Source of the DNA: Corynebacterium glaucum
GTDB lineage: Bacteria; Actinomycetota; Actinomycetes; Mycobacteriales; Mycobacteriaceae
Length of the DNA stretch: 64,000 nucleotides
Reading direction: 5' to 3'
NCBI RefSeq assembly: GCF_002287505.1
Contig: NZ_CP019688.1
Coordinates: 1,104,674-1,168,673, forward strand
Both the position numbers and the translations under genes were made by a program. Below are positions 8,178 to 17,102 of this stretch, piece after piece. Under the pieces are notes generated by a model. The model was not told the origin of the DNA. It made no database searches and saw nothing but the letters and a program-made list of their open reading frames with translations. How positions within the stretch are numbered: position 1 is the stretch's first letter; each line of letters opens with the position of its first letter.

Positions 8178-9770
8178 ATGACTTCTGTGCATGCCCACGC
8201 GAAGGGGGGTTCCTCGATGGAGAACGATGAAACCATCTCGGGACCCCAAGAAGTCGGCCCAGACCGTGACGGAAACGAAAAGGAGCCAATCTACGGCACG
8301 TCGACAACTAAGATCCGCCGGGTCGCGCATCGCACCGTCCCTAAACGCAACGTTCGTCTCACTCTCTACATAACGCAAGCGGTGGACCTCACCGCCTTGC
8401 TTGTTTCCTGGTTTGCGGCTCGATTGATCTTGGGTGATTACTGGCCCAGCTGGGTTGTCACGCCCGACGCAACGCAAACAACGCGGGTCAGCATTATCTC
8501 GGCGGTGCCCTTTGTCGCCCTTTACGTGATCGCATTGTGGATCAACAAGTCCTACCGCTGGCACACGCGTCTGGATGTGCATCGCTCGACGCGTCTTGTA
8601 GTGCGATCGTGTGTGTACGCCGCGTCATTTCTTTTCGCCATCGGCGTGATGTTTCACGGTTACCTGTTGACCATCACGCTTCCGCTCGCTAGCTCGCTCG
8701 CCGTCGTCTTCCTTTTGATCGGACGAGGCATCTCCGCTGCGGTTTGTCGCCGGGTGCTGGAGCGCAACCCGGTCAAGCTTCTTGTGGTTGGCACAGCCTC
8801 CGGTGTTTCTCACGTGCTCGGTGATGACCTTGAAGCACGCTTCCCGTTGCACGAGATCGCAGGCGTGATGATCTCAGACGGGATCAACGCCCCGCTCCTA
8901 CGAGAAGAAAAGGAGGTTCCAGTCACGACCTACTCCACCGTCGTTGATATCGCGGACAAGGTGCTTGACGGCGACTTTGATGCTGTCTGGCTCGCCAGCC
9001 TGGATGATCTGCGCGACCGGGATATCAGGAGAGTGATGTGGCTGCTGGAGGGGACCGACGTTCGCGTATACGTCGACCCGATGATCGGCGGCATCGAAGG
9101 GCACCGAGTTAAGCACGAGCGTGTGGGCACCCGCACCGCAATCCAGCTCAGGAAGCCGAAGTTCAATCGCGTTAACGGGTTCGTCAAGCGCGCAATGGAC
9201 ATCATCGGCTCGGCCGTTATTTTGACGCTGATTTCACCGATCCTGCTCATTACCGCGATCGCAATCAAGCTTGATGACGGCGGCCCGATCTTCTACAAAA
9301 GCACCCGCGTTGGTCTCCGCGGCGAGCCGTTCCAGATGTGGAAGTTCCGCAGCATGCGAGTCGATGCCGATCAAATTCGCGAGAAACTGGCGAAAGAGCA
9401 GGGGCAGAGTGCTTTCTTGTTCAAAATGAAAGATGACCCCCGTGTCACCCGTGTGGGCAAATTCATCCGCAAGACCTCCATCGACGAACTCCCGCAGTTC
9501 TTCAACACTTTCAATGGCACGATGAGCATCGTTGGCCCTCGTCCAGCGTTGGCGAACGAAGTTGACATGTATAGCCCCGATATGCGCATGCGCCTCGAGG
9601 TCAAACCGGGTATCACGGGCCTGTGGCAGGTCAACGGTCGATCTGACCTGAGTGCAGAGGAGGCAGAAAACCTGGATCTCTACTACGTCGACAACTGGAC
9701 CATCTGGATGGATTTCACTATTTTCTTCAAGACCTTCAGCGCAGTGCTGCTTTCTCGAGGTGCGTACTAA
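8178..9770 (+). CDS. Polyprenyl-phosphate sugar-1-phosphate transferase (WbaP/WcaJ-type)
   Basis: A 530-residue initiating phosphoglycosyltransferase. An N-terminal charged tail of about 60 residues is followed by four to five membrane helices (about 60-180), a nucleotide-binding-like cytosolic domain (about 190-310) and the catalytic bacterial sugar transferase domain (about 330-530). Diagnostic motifs are KRAMDIIGSAVIL (membrane re-entrant helix), MWKFRSM, the DELPQFFNTFNGTMSIVGPRP block and GITGLWQVNGRSDLS. It should load the first sugar phosphate onto undecaprenyl phosphate and so start a surface polysaccharide repeat unit. The start is ATG 8178, with AAGGAC upstream; an in-frame ATG at 8217 is the alternative. 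It is the first gene of a four-gene co-directional cluster. Confidence 0.88.
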   Translation: MTSVHAHAKGGSSMENDETISGPQEVGPDRDGNEKEPIYGTSTTKIRRVAHRTVPKRNVRLTLYITQAVDLTALLVSWFAARLILGDYWPSWVVTPDATQTTRVSIISAVPFVALYVIALWINKSYRWHTRLDVHRSTRLVVRSCVYAASFLFAIGVMFHGYLLTITLPLASSLAVVFLLIGRGISAAVCRRVLERNPVKLLVVGTASGVSHVLGDDLEARFPLHEIAGVMISDGINAPLLREEKEVPVTTYSTVVDIADKVLDGDFDAVWLASLDDLRDRDIRRVMWLLEGTDVRVYVDPMIGGIEGHRVKHERVGTRTAIQLRKPKFNRVNGFVKRAMDIIGSAVILTLISPILLITAIAIKLDDGGPIFYKSTRVGLRGEPFQMWKFRSMRVDADQIREKLAKEQGQSAFLFKMKDDPRVTRVGKFIRKTSIDELPQFFNTFNGTMSIVGPRPALANEVDMYSPDMRMRLEVKPGITGLWQVNGRSDLSAEEAENLDLYYVDNWTIWMDFTIFFKTFSAVLLSRGAY

Positions 9771-9774
9771 AGAA

Positions 9775-10845
9775 ATGGCGAAAGAGAACACTGATTCCGT
9801 TATCCGCGTCCTACATATCACCGAGGCGTTCGGCGGGGGAGCTCGAACCGCGATTCAAGGGTATGCGGCACTCGACATGTCGGTTGAGCATAATCTGTTG
9901 TGGAACGAGCGGCGCCAGATCAACGCGGCCACCGGTCCGGACGAAGGATTGTTTGTGTACACCGCTGCGCTCCCCGAAAGCCATGTCGCAGCATTGAAGA
10001 CGGTGGTCGCTACCATCCGTGAATTGGAGCCAGACGTAGTACACGCACACTCGAGCTTTGCAGGGGTTTATGGGCGGCTTGCGGCAGCATTGACCCGCAC
10101 CCCGGTGGTATACACTCCGCACGGTTTGTCGACCGAGCGCAAGGACATCTCCAAGTGGAAGCGCAAGGTTTTCCACACCGCAGAGCGGGCGCTGTCACCA
10201 CTGACTACCGTTTTCGCTGGATGCTCCACCCATGAGGGTTCCTTGCTGAGAGAGTTGAATCCGCGCGTTCCCAACCAAGTCGTTCCAAATGCCTTGCCCG
10301 ACGCTAAAGTGGCAGAGCTACCGCGCTGGGCCGATACCGAGCGAGCGTCTACCCCGACGCTGTGTTTTGTTGGTCGGATTACTTCGCCTCGCTACCCGGA
10401 GATGGCGTGTGAAATTGCCGAGGCGCTCGAACCTGAAGGAATCAGGTGCATCTGGGCGGGGGACGGCGAGCCGGAATTGCGGGAAATGGTAGAGAGTAGC
10501 GGCATCGAGGTATTAGGGTGGCTTGATCGCGAGGCGCTATTTGACAGAGTTGCTTCTTCACATGTGGCTGTCCATACTTCTCGTTGGGATGGTTTTCCTA
10601 TGAGTGTGCTAGAGTTTCGTGCGATCGGTATCCCCACCGTCGTTTCCGACATTCCAGCTCTAGCCGAGTGCCCGGATGAGGCGAGGTTTGACAGCGCCAC
10701 ATCGGCAGTCAAGGCAATTCACACCGCGCTAGAGAACCCGGGATCTGTCGACTGGTCAACGGTTGAACAAACGTACACGGAAGAACAGCAGCGGGATTCG
10801 CTTCTGTCGGCTTACGAATCTGCGAGGAGAAGGCGCAAGCGGTAA
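9775..10845 (+). CDS. Glycosyltransferase family 4-like protein
   Basis: About 356 residues with a GT-B layout. The N-terminal Rossmann start is IRVLHITEAFGGGARTAI, with the acceptor-side motif DVVHAHSSFAGVYGRL; the C-terminal donor domain has LCFVGRITSPRYPEMACEIAEAL and VAVHTSRWDGFPMSVLEFRAIGIPTVVSD, the GT4 E-x7-E type region. It probably adds a sugar to the lipid-linked intermediate in the cytosol. The start is ATG 9775, four bases after the previous stop; GTG 9760 would add five residues. It ends with a basic tail (SARRRRKR), and its stop overlaps the next start. Confidence 0.82.
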   Translation: MAKENTDSVIRVLHITEAFGGGARTAIQGYAALDMSVEHNLLWNERRQINAATGPDEGLFVYTAALPESHVAALKTVVATIRELEPDVVHAHSSFAGVYGRLAAALTRTPVVYTPHGLSTERKDISKWKRKVFHTAERALSPLTTVFAGCSTHEGSLLRELNPRVPNQVVPNALPDAKVAELPRWADTERASTPTLCFVGRITSPRYPEMACEIAEALEPEGIRCIWAGDGEPELREMVESSGIEVLGWLDREALFDRVASSHVAVHTSRWDGFPMSVLEFRAIGIPTVVSDIPALAECPDEARFDSATSAVKAIHTALENPGSVDWSTVEQTYTEEQQRDSLLSAYESARRRRKR

Positions 10846-12785
10846 TGACTCTCGTAGACGTTGGCACGAAAGCTCCCGAGGATGTGAATCCGCAAGCGAA
10901 ACATGCCGACGAGCAGCCAGCGACCAGGTGGGCGCAGTTCAAGCACCTGTTTTTCAAAGTCAAACAATTCCAATGGCCGCTGTGGGCCACGGTGTTGTGG
11001 GTGCTTTTCGGTACCGCGATCGCAGCATATATCTCCATTAACCGAGAATGGCTGCTCAGCAGCAACTTTGGAAACGACGCGGAGCTGATCCTCAAGTTTG
11101 CCCGCATGGAGACTGACGAGGGCGGATCCTATAGAACTATCGCCAACGTCTATACCGCTCTCGGTTTGGTAGAGAAGCCGATTGCGGCTGGATTGGTTGG
11201 CGTATTCATCGCTGCCGCCGGTGCAGCGTTCGCCCTTGTTCCCTCAAAAGGTCTAAGAGGAGTGTTTGCGCCTGTCGCGCTGTTTGGCTACCTGGTGCTA
11301 TCCGGAGCGTTTGTCGGAACGTACACCAAGGAACTCATCGTTGTTTCAATCGTCGCCCTGATCTGCGTTCTTCTCTCCGCGCCAAGTCACTGGTCGGGTG
11401 ACCTCCTCATCGTTGCCTCAATCATGTTGGTGGCAGGGACGTTCCGTCCATACTGGATTTTCTTGGCGATGGCCTACATCGCGCTCAGGATAGTGCCGCT
11501 GAAGCGGTTGACCGTGATTACCTTGCCGGCTCTCCTCATTGCTGGGAACCTCGCATGCTCGATCGCGATCTTTGTCTTGCTCGGCCAATCACCCGACTTC
11601 TTCCGAACCTCGGTGAATGTCGACCGCGGTGCCGCAGAGGCCGGGACAATGATTACCCGGTTCGTGGACGGTTCCGCTGAACCGTTTGCGGGTGCGCTGA
11701 ACAACCTGCTGGTGATGCTAACGATGGTGTTTCCCGTTCCGATGCTGCTTCTCGGGAGCTTGTACTACCTTGTTAACACGGTTCTGTTCATTTCACTGTG
11801 GGGATTCGCTTTTCTGAGGTTGTTCTTGCGCAAGTTCGAACGCCCTGTGCTCGCACACCGGTTGATTGCGCTATTGTCCGGCTTCCTCGTCTCGCAGGGC
11901 CTGTTCGAGCCTGACTATGGTTCAGCGCTGCGCCACCTCACTCCATTCATCCCGCTCATCCTCGCGCTCTGGATGATCAACTTTGGGAATCCGAGAGAGC
12001 TGAAATCCAATGGGACGGATTTCGCGGTGCCGTCCTTCATTGTGCCAGGCGAAATGAAGGCGCTCGAGGCGGGCCCGTCGGCGACAAGTACCGAGCTGGG
12101 TACGACGGAAGAACTCGATCGCATTGCGCAGCCTTTGGCACTGCTGAACATGATCCGGCTTGCCGAGTTGGAACGTAGAGGTAACTCGGAAGCCGCCGCA
12201 GAAGTGGATCCCGTGCTGGTTACTGCGGTGGCTACCAAAGCACAGGAAGGCGCAGCGCAAGACGATAGAGAGGCTCAGCCCGCGAAGGGTGGATCCTCCA
12301 AGATCGAGCCGGACGACGCTGCTGCGACCGCGCCAGAGAAACCAAGTGGCGCTGTCGTACAGGAGACAACCGAGGTACCTGGCTCGCGGCCTGTCGAGGA
12401 CGAGGTCGAGAGCAGGGGATCGTCGATAATCCCTCAGCCTGCTGACGAGAAAAGCGAACTTAAGGATAGTGAGGCCGCTGATGAAGAGACTGACATCGAA
12501 GCCGATGTGATTGTGGCTGAGCCGATCGAAGAAGTTGAGGTTGAGGCTGTCATTGAGGAGGACGAGGCCATCGCGATCGACGACCACGGGGCGCAACCGC
12601 AAAAGGCTGAGTTGGTGCGGCAAAGTCTCATGGTCTCTGGTGCCGCCACGACGGTCTCGAACCAGCTCGCACGGGCGATTAGTGCTGCGAAGGCGAATCT
12701 GCGACCAGACGTGCGCTGGGTTACCTCCCTGCCGCCGCTCATCGTTGAGACGGTGGAAGACCACCGAGGACGCGAGATTCGTTGA
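10845..12785 (+). CDS. Polymerase-like multi-pass membrane protein with long acidic tail
   Basis: A 646-residue protein. Residues 1-400 hold about 10-11 hydrophobic segments with the overall look of Wzy/EpsG-type polysaccharide polymerases (FRPYWIFLAMAYIALR, FEPDYGSALRHLTPFIPLILAL). Residues 400-646 form an acidic, low-complexity, probably disordered tail rich in Glu, Asp, Ala and Ser that ends in a short conserved-looking element, KANLRPDVRWVTSLPP. The gene start overlaps the stop of the upstream glycosyltransferase, and its own stop overlaps the next start (TTGA), so the block is tightly coupled. The polymerase role is inferred from topology and position between an initiating transferase and a flippase; there is no decisive motif. 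Confidence 0.6.
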   Translation: MTLVDVGTKAPEDVNPQAKHADEQPATRWAQFKHLFFKVKQFQWPLWATVLWVLFGTAIAAYISINREWLLSSNFGNDAELILKFARMETDEGGSYRTIANVYTALGLVEKPIAAGLVGVFIAAAGAAFALVPSKGLRGVFAPVALFGYLVLSGAFVGTYTKELIVVSIVALICVLLSAPSHWSGDLLIVASIMLVAGTFRPYWIFLAMAYIALRIVPLKRLTVITLPALLIAGNLACSIAIFVLLGQSPDFFRTSVNVDRGAAEAGTMITRFVDGSAEPFAGALNNLLVMLTMVFPVPMLLLGSLYYLVNTVLFISLWGFAFLRLFLRKFERPVLAHRLIALLSGFLVSQGLFEPDYGSALRHLTPFIPLILALWMINFGNPRELKSNGTDFAVPSFIVPGEMKALEAGPSATSTELGTTEELDRIAQPLALLNMIRLAELERRGNSEAAAEVDPVLVTAVATKAQEGAAQDDREAQPAKGGSSKIEPDDAAATAPEKPSGAVVQETTEVPGSRPVEDEVESRGSSIIPQPADEKSELKDSEAADEETDIEADVIVAEPIEEVEVEAVIEEDEAIAIDDHGAQPQKAELVRQSLMVSGAATTVSNQLARAISAAKANLRPDVRWVTSLPPLIVETVEDHRGREIR

Positions 12786-14242
12786 AGGGGCTGAAGGACC
12801 TGCAATCGCTGCGGTCGGTGAGCAGCGCGACGATTGGGCAGGGTCTAAATTTCCTCGCGATGCTTCTGCCTGTGTTCGCGCAGCGCGGCGACCAGCTTGC
12901 GTATCTCCTCGTTCCACTCTCGCTAGCTACGGTCTTGCATAAAGTTGGGTTCCTCTGCTTCAACGTGCGCTACCTGGGCATTCGGCGAGAGCAGGAGGGG
13001 ATTGCGACCGCAACCTCTTTCTGGGGGCTAGTCGGGGCGACTGTTGTGATGTTGGCGTTAGCCGGAGTCATTGCGCTGTGGAGCTCCAGATGGGCGATCG
13101 TTGCTCTCGCAGCGAGTTTCCTCATCATCAGCCACGGCCTGTACTTCATGGCGGTGACCATCCTTATTGCGGAGAACAAGCTCGGCGCGTACGGGACTGG
13201 GCGTCTCATATACGGGGTGTTGAACATTGGGCTCACAGCAGCGGCGGTATACTTCGTTCCCAGCCGTGCAGGCTTGATCTACGTTGCTTTCGTGCTCACA
13301 TCAGTTATTGGGGTGTGGATGCTGAGCCGAGCGGATAACAAAGTGCACGGCTTTGTGAGGAGCCATTCGCGTCAAGCCTTCGGCCCCGAGGGCATTGCGT
13401 ATGTGAAGGAGAGCTCCCCAGTCGTGGGCTCCACGGTCGTGGCCGAGATGGGCTTTCAAATCAACGGGTTCTTCACCCCGCTGATGGGACACCTGCAAGA
13501 GATGTGGGCAATCGTGGTTCGCATTGCTGGCGGATTCGCCACCGTCGGCTCACAGGTTCTCGCGCCTGTCTTTGAGTCGAAGGTTTCTTTTGCTTTGCGG
13601 AATTCGCAGCTCGATGAAGCATTTGTCTGGGTGAAACGCAGCCAGTTGGCCGGCATCGGTTTCGCTTTGGCAACCGGGTTGTTCCAGACGCTGCTCATCT
13701 ACGTGCTGTACGGTAGCGAGTACAGCTGGTTGATCATCGTGAGCGGCAGCCTCTATTCGGCAGCGTTCTTGTCCTCCACCGTGCCCGGGAAGATGCCGTT
13801 CCTCATGGGCCGGAATAAGACGATCTTGGTGTGGTCGCTGCTGCGCGTTGGCTGCCACATCCCTCTGTTCGCGATGCGCGACGAGAAGCTTTTCATCGCT
13901 GTATGCGCGGTGCAACTCATCTTTGCGATTTGGCTGATTGGCATCACGTATTTGCCGCCGAAGCGTTCCCAGGTTGATGCCGCAGCTCAGGTCTCCGAAG
14001 AAGAGGACGAGGCGGCCGAGCAGGTCACCGACGGAGTCTCTGGCTCGGCGCTTACTGCGCCTCCCGCCGGCACTCAAAGTCGGGCTGACGGCAACGGTGA
14101 CGAGAATGCACCCACGAACTTGTCAGCGGCGTTGAAGGCTACACCAGCGCCAGAAGTGGTTTGGGAGAGAACTCTCCCGCCGTTTGCCACACGCGACGGG
14201 GTGAATGCTCCACAGAACCAGCGGCGCGACCGCAGGGACTGA
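12782..14242 (+). CDS. Wzx-like polysaccharide flippase
   Basis: A 486-residue membrane protein with about 12 helices in residues 1-390 and the general look of MATE/MOP-type repeat-unit flippases (SLRSVSSATIGQGLNFLAM at the N-terminus, VVGSTVVAEMGFQINGFFTPLM mid-protein). It should move lipid-linked repeat units across the membrane. Residues 390-486 are a hydrophilic tail ending KATPAPEVVWERTLPPF, which resembles the tail of the preceding protein. The start is TTG 12782, overlapping the upstream stop by 4 nt, with GAGG upstream; a GTG at 12818 is possible. It is convergent with the next gene after 5 nt. Confidence 0.7.
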   Translation: MKGLKDLQSLRSVSSATIGQGLNFLAMLLPVFAQRGDQLAYLLVPLSLATVLHKVGFLCFNVRYLGIRREQEGIATATSFWGLVGATVVMLALAGVIALWSSRWAIVALAASFLIISHGLYFMAVTILIAENKLGAYGTGRLIYGVLNIGLTAAAVYFVPSRAGLIYVAFVLTSVIGVWMLSRADNKVHGFVRSHSRQAFGPEGIAYVKESSPVVGSTVVAEMGFQINGFFTPLMGHLQEMWAIVVRIAGGFATVGSQVLAPVFESKVSFALRNSQLDEAFVWVKRSQLAGIGFALATGLFQTLLIYVLYGSEYSWLIIVSGSLYSAAFLSSTVPGKMPFLMGRNKTILVWSLLRVGCHIPLFAMRDEKLFIAVCAVQLIFAIWLIGITYLPPKRSQVDAAAQVSEEEDEAAEQVTDGVSGSALTAPPAGTQSRADGNGDENAPTNLSAALKATPAPEVVWERTLPPFATRDGVNAPQNQRRDRRD

Positions 14243-14247
14243 ACCTA

Positions 14248-15369
14248 CTAACCCTCGCGGATGAGTTCAGCGAGCTGCGCCCACGTTTGCGAGGTGCGTA
14301 GCTGCTCTACTGCTGCAGCACTCAGGCCGTCGTAAATCTCCGGCTGCAGTACACTGCGCATCGCTTCAGCGACAGCCAAGGGGCTGGTCTCGGTGGCGAC
14401 GGCACCGAGACCATCCGCTTGGCTTGGCAATGCGCCTACTGGTGTAACCACGCATGGAATGGCATTCGCTTTTGCCAAGGTTATCGGTCCAGACTGGCTC
14501 GCCGAGGTGTAAGGCAGGATCATCGCGTCGAAGCTGTTGACCAGCGAGTCGACTTCGTCTTCTGGGATCCAACGGATGTCCCATTCAGCCTGGTTCCCCA
14601 ACGGCGAGACCTTGAGGTGTTCTTCTGGGCCGAACCCGATGATTCGCACTTGAAACTCAGGCACTTGCGGGTCTGAGCGAAGGATCTCTGCTGCCTGGAG
14701 AAGGAGTTCCACGCCCTTGTACTTCTGCAGCCGGCCAAACATCCCGAAAATGAACGGCCTGCCAGTGGGGAACTGGCGAGCAGGAACCCCATCTGTTCGG
14801 TGGCCAAACGGTGGGTGCGAACCGACGGTGATCTTTTTTTGCGACTGCTGTTTCAGTACCTCTCGCACTGCGGGAGAGAAAGTCGCGAGCCGGTCTGCGA
14901 ACTTCAGTTCAATGATCCGTCCCAGGCGCTGCACAAAGTTGGATTCGCCGGGATGGTGCTCCCCATCGTGGATGCAGGCGACGTACTCCACCGAGCGGGG
15001 CACAAGCAGCGGCAGTGCCAGGGACTGGTATACGCTCTCCATCACGCCCACGACGCGCTTGACGTTGTGTGCACGGAGCCAGCGACGCATCCGGAGTGCG
15101 TTGAACGCCAAGCGGGGGAGTCCCAGGATGACTCCAAGGTTGGAGTTATATGTCGGAATCGCAATGGAAGGTACTGGCAAAGTCTCTAGCCGCGGTGCGA
15201 TTTCGGCGTCCGGGTTGTAGCTCAGCAGGGTTGCCCCGGTGTTGAGAAGATCTCCCTCGATCAGTTCAAGAAGGAAGCGTGGACCGCCGCCGGTCCTTCC
15301 CCAATGCACCCAGCAAGTGCTCGCACTCGCGTCAAGTGCGGTTGTCTTGAGATCTGATAATTTCTGCAC
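14248..15369 (-). CDS. Glycosyltransferase family 4-like protein
   Basis: A 373-residue GT-B enzyme. The N-terminal domain opens with CWVHWGRTGGGPRFLLELI and has an IHDGEHHPGE segment; the C-terminal donor domain shows FIFGMFGRLQKYKGVELLLQAAE and DAMILPYTSASQSGPITLAKANAIPCVVT. It lies convergent to the flippase gene and has its own upstream region (15370-15628), so it is transcribed separately while probably serving the same polysaccharide. Acceptor and sugar cannot be read from sequence. Confidence 0.8.
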   Translation of the reverse strand: MQKLSDLKTTALDASASTCWVHWGRTGGGPRFLLELIEGDLLNTGATLLSYNPDAEIAPRLETLPVPSIAIPTYNSNLGVILGLPRLAFNALRMRRWLRAHNVKRVVGVMESVYQSLALPLLVPRSVEYVACIHDGEHHPGESNFVQRLGRIIELKFADRLATFSPAVREVLKQQSQKKITVGSHPPFGHRTDGVPARQFPTGRPFIFGMFGRLQKYKGVELLLQAAEILRSDPQVPEFQVRIIGFGPEEHLKVSPLGNQAEWDIRWIPEDEVDSLVNSFDAMILPYTSASQSGPITLAKANAIPCVVTPVGALPSQADGLGAVATETSPLAVAEAMRSVLQPEIYDGLSAAAVEQLRTSQTWAQLAELIREG

Positions 15370-15628
15370 GGCAACATCATAGGTAGTCGTTGAAAACTCA
15401 CCATAGTCGGGGTGGGGTCTTTGGTCTAGTGCTTTCGTCCTGGCTAGTGGAGGTGGGACCTTTACTTCGCGGGGACTGGGAGAAGTAGTCCGCGACTTGT
15501 GCGAACTCTATTGACAGGATCGCATTCTAGACGCGTAGGGGTGCCGTTTGCGTAGACATTTGCGGTGCCCTCCGGACTACTACTACGCGCCGGCGGCACG
15601 AACCCTGAAGCTTCCTGAAGGAGGTGTC

Positions 15629-16465
15629 CTAGCCGGCAAGTGTGCCGACCGGCTCTTGACGACGGCCGATCTTGCGTGAGCGGATATACAGCCAGATGAC
15701 GAGAATCCATTGAAGCGCCGTGGCACCGACCAGTGCGAGGCCCTGGGCATCTGGGTTGAAAGATGCTACGAACGCGGGGAGGGCGTTGTATGCGGCGTGA
15801 ACGGCATAGCCCAAAGCGAACCACGTCACTAGCTTCCTGACTCGCCAGCCAAGGTCTTTATCCGTGCGAGAAATAAAACATCCAATGCCCCATGCCAGGA
15901 TGCCCGCATACATGCTGTGGCTGAATGGACAGGCCAACGCACGCCCGAGGTAACCCGTGAGGGCACCATCCACGTCCGAAGTAAGCGATTGGAGTGCGGT
16001 TTGGGTTATGTAGCTGATGTTTTCCATGATCGAGAATCCGCCACCGACAACAATTCCGAGCACGGTGGCCTCAATCGGCCTGCGGACCTTGACACACCCG
16101 ATCGCTACAAACAACACCGCGAGCCCCTTCGCAGTTTCTTCCGCGGAAGGAGTCAGAAGCGCAGCTACCCACTCGGGCCAATCAAATGCGGACTGCAAAG
16201 ACGAAATTGCCCCGTTTGAGGGGATCGCGATCCCGCCGGCCATTCCGGCGATGAGCCCCGCCCACCAGAACCAGCGGTTTGCTGGACGACCAGGATGGCG
16301 TCGCACAGCGAGCCAAATGAAGAGCGCCTGTAGCGCAGCCCAGGCGAGGGCCATGCCCCAGGCGGCGTTGCTTGCCGGCGCATGTGTCAGCGACCGAGTG
16401 CTGACAAAGAGCCCGACTGGTATGAAGACAATCAGGAAAATTCGCGCGAGGTTCTTAGCGGACAT
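15629..16465 (-). CDS. PrsW-type intramembrane protease, copy A
   Basis: About 278 residues with eight or so membrane helices and the PrsW/CPBP-like signature set: SAEETAKGL (EExxK, around residue 110), a later FSIMENISY with acidic/Asn residues in a helix, FSHSMYAG and a terminal HAAYNAL. PrsW proteases cleave membrane proteins such as the anti-sigma factor RsiW. The start is ATG 16465, placed six nt after a perfect AGGAGG; an ATG two codons earlier touches that site and is less likely. It overlaps the end of the upstream anchor gene by 11 nt (translational coupling). It is a paralogue of the gene at 17103-17927. Confidence 0.8.
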   Translation of the reverse strand: MSAKNLARIFLIVFIPVGLFVSTRSLTHAPASNAAWGMALAWAALQALFIWLAVRRHPGRPANRWFWWAGLIAGMAGGIAIPSNGAISSLQSAFDWPEWVAALLTPSAEETAKGLAVLFVAIGCVKVRRPIEATVLGIVVGGGFSIMENISYITQTALQSLTSDVDGALTGYLGRALACPFSHSMYAGILAWGIGCFISRTDKDLGWRVRKLVTWFALGYAVHAAYNALPAFVASFNPDAQGLALVGATALQWILVIWLYIRSRKIGRRQEPVGTLAG

Positions 16466-17036
16466 TGGCATCCTCCTGGCTGCGAATATCGTCGATGAGC
16501 GGTTGCGCCAGCGCGTCAGGATCACCACCGGCAAACGTGAAATACACGCTGGAGCTTTCTTCCTGGGGGACCGAGACTGCCACGAGCCGACCCTTCGGCC
16601 GATCAGCTCGCTTGAGGCGTGCGTCCCCGCCGAGGTCTTCCACGTCGCTGGTATCTGGTTCGCGGTCGAGAAGCTGCATGCGTACGTAGCGCGCCAACGC
16701 GAGATCCGGATCGTCGGTGGTTCCTCCGGACTTCGCCGTCACCACGGTTTCCCCGCATGTCCACCGCTGTACAGAGTCGTTGTAACTCGTGCGGCTGCGG
16801 CACACCAAGTCGCCGCCATCGCGTCCCGGCACCGTGATGCCCGCCAGCGAAACTGGTTTCTTTGCCGTTTCCCTGGCGACGTCATCGTCACCGGGATGAC
16901 TGCGAGCGACGAGTATGGGAGCCCCCATTGCAACAGCTGCAAGGAGCACCGCGGCCACCAAAGTAACGAGTGTTGAGCGCTGCTCTTCAACCGGAATAAC
17001 TCTATCAGCGTCAATAACATCTATAGGTGAAGTCAC
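16455..17036 (-). CDS. Single-pass membrane protein with secreted Cys-pair domain, copy A
   Basis: A 193-residue protein with one N-terminal membrane helix (about 21-45, LVTLVAAVLLAAVAMGAPIL) and an extracytoplasmic domain of about 145 residues containing two cysteines (LVCRSRT ... QRWTCGE) that could form a disulfide. I do not recognise the family. It aligns by eye with the protein at 17927-18448 (same topology, C-x(n)-W-x-C, a shared basic/hydrophobic middle and a beta-rich end), so the two are paralogues. The start is a GTG with no clear ribosome site; a TAGCAT box about 7 nt upstream suggests a leaderless transcript. It precedes, and overlaps, a PrsW-type protease. Confidence 0.7.
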   Translation of the reverse strand: MTSPIDVIDADRVIPVEEQRSTLVTLVAAVLLAAVAMGAPILVARSHPGDDDVARETAKKPVSLAGITVPGRDGGDLVCRSRTSYNDSVQRWTCGETVVTAKSGGTTDDPDLALARYVRMQLLDREPDTSDVEDLGGDARLKRADRPKGRLVAVSVPQEESSSVYFTFAGGDPDALAQPLIDDIRSQEDANVR

Positions 17037-17102
17037 TCGGGTTATGCTAGGCCACCCCGAATCTCCCGGGCGTACCTGGTCCGAGTTTGAGAGAACCGGT
17101 CA

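Noticed and set aside
15370..15628. Possible gene in the 259-bp gap between the glycosyltransferase and the protease operon
   Set aside because: Only a shadow frame overlapping the protease gene exists, with no ribosome site and no domain; I see nothing specific in the gap.
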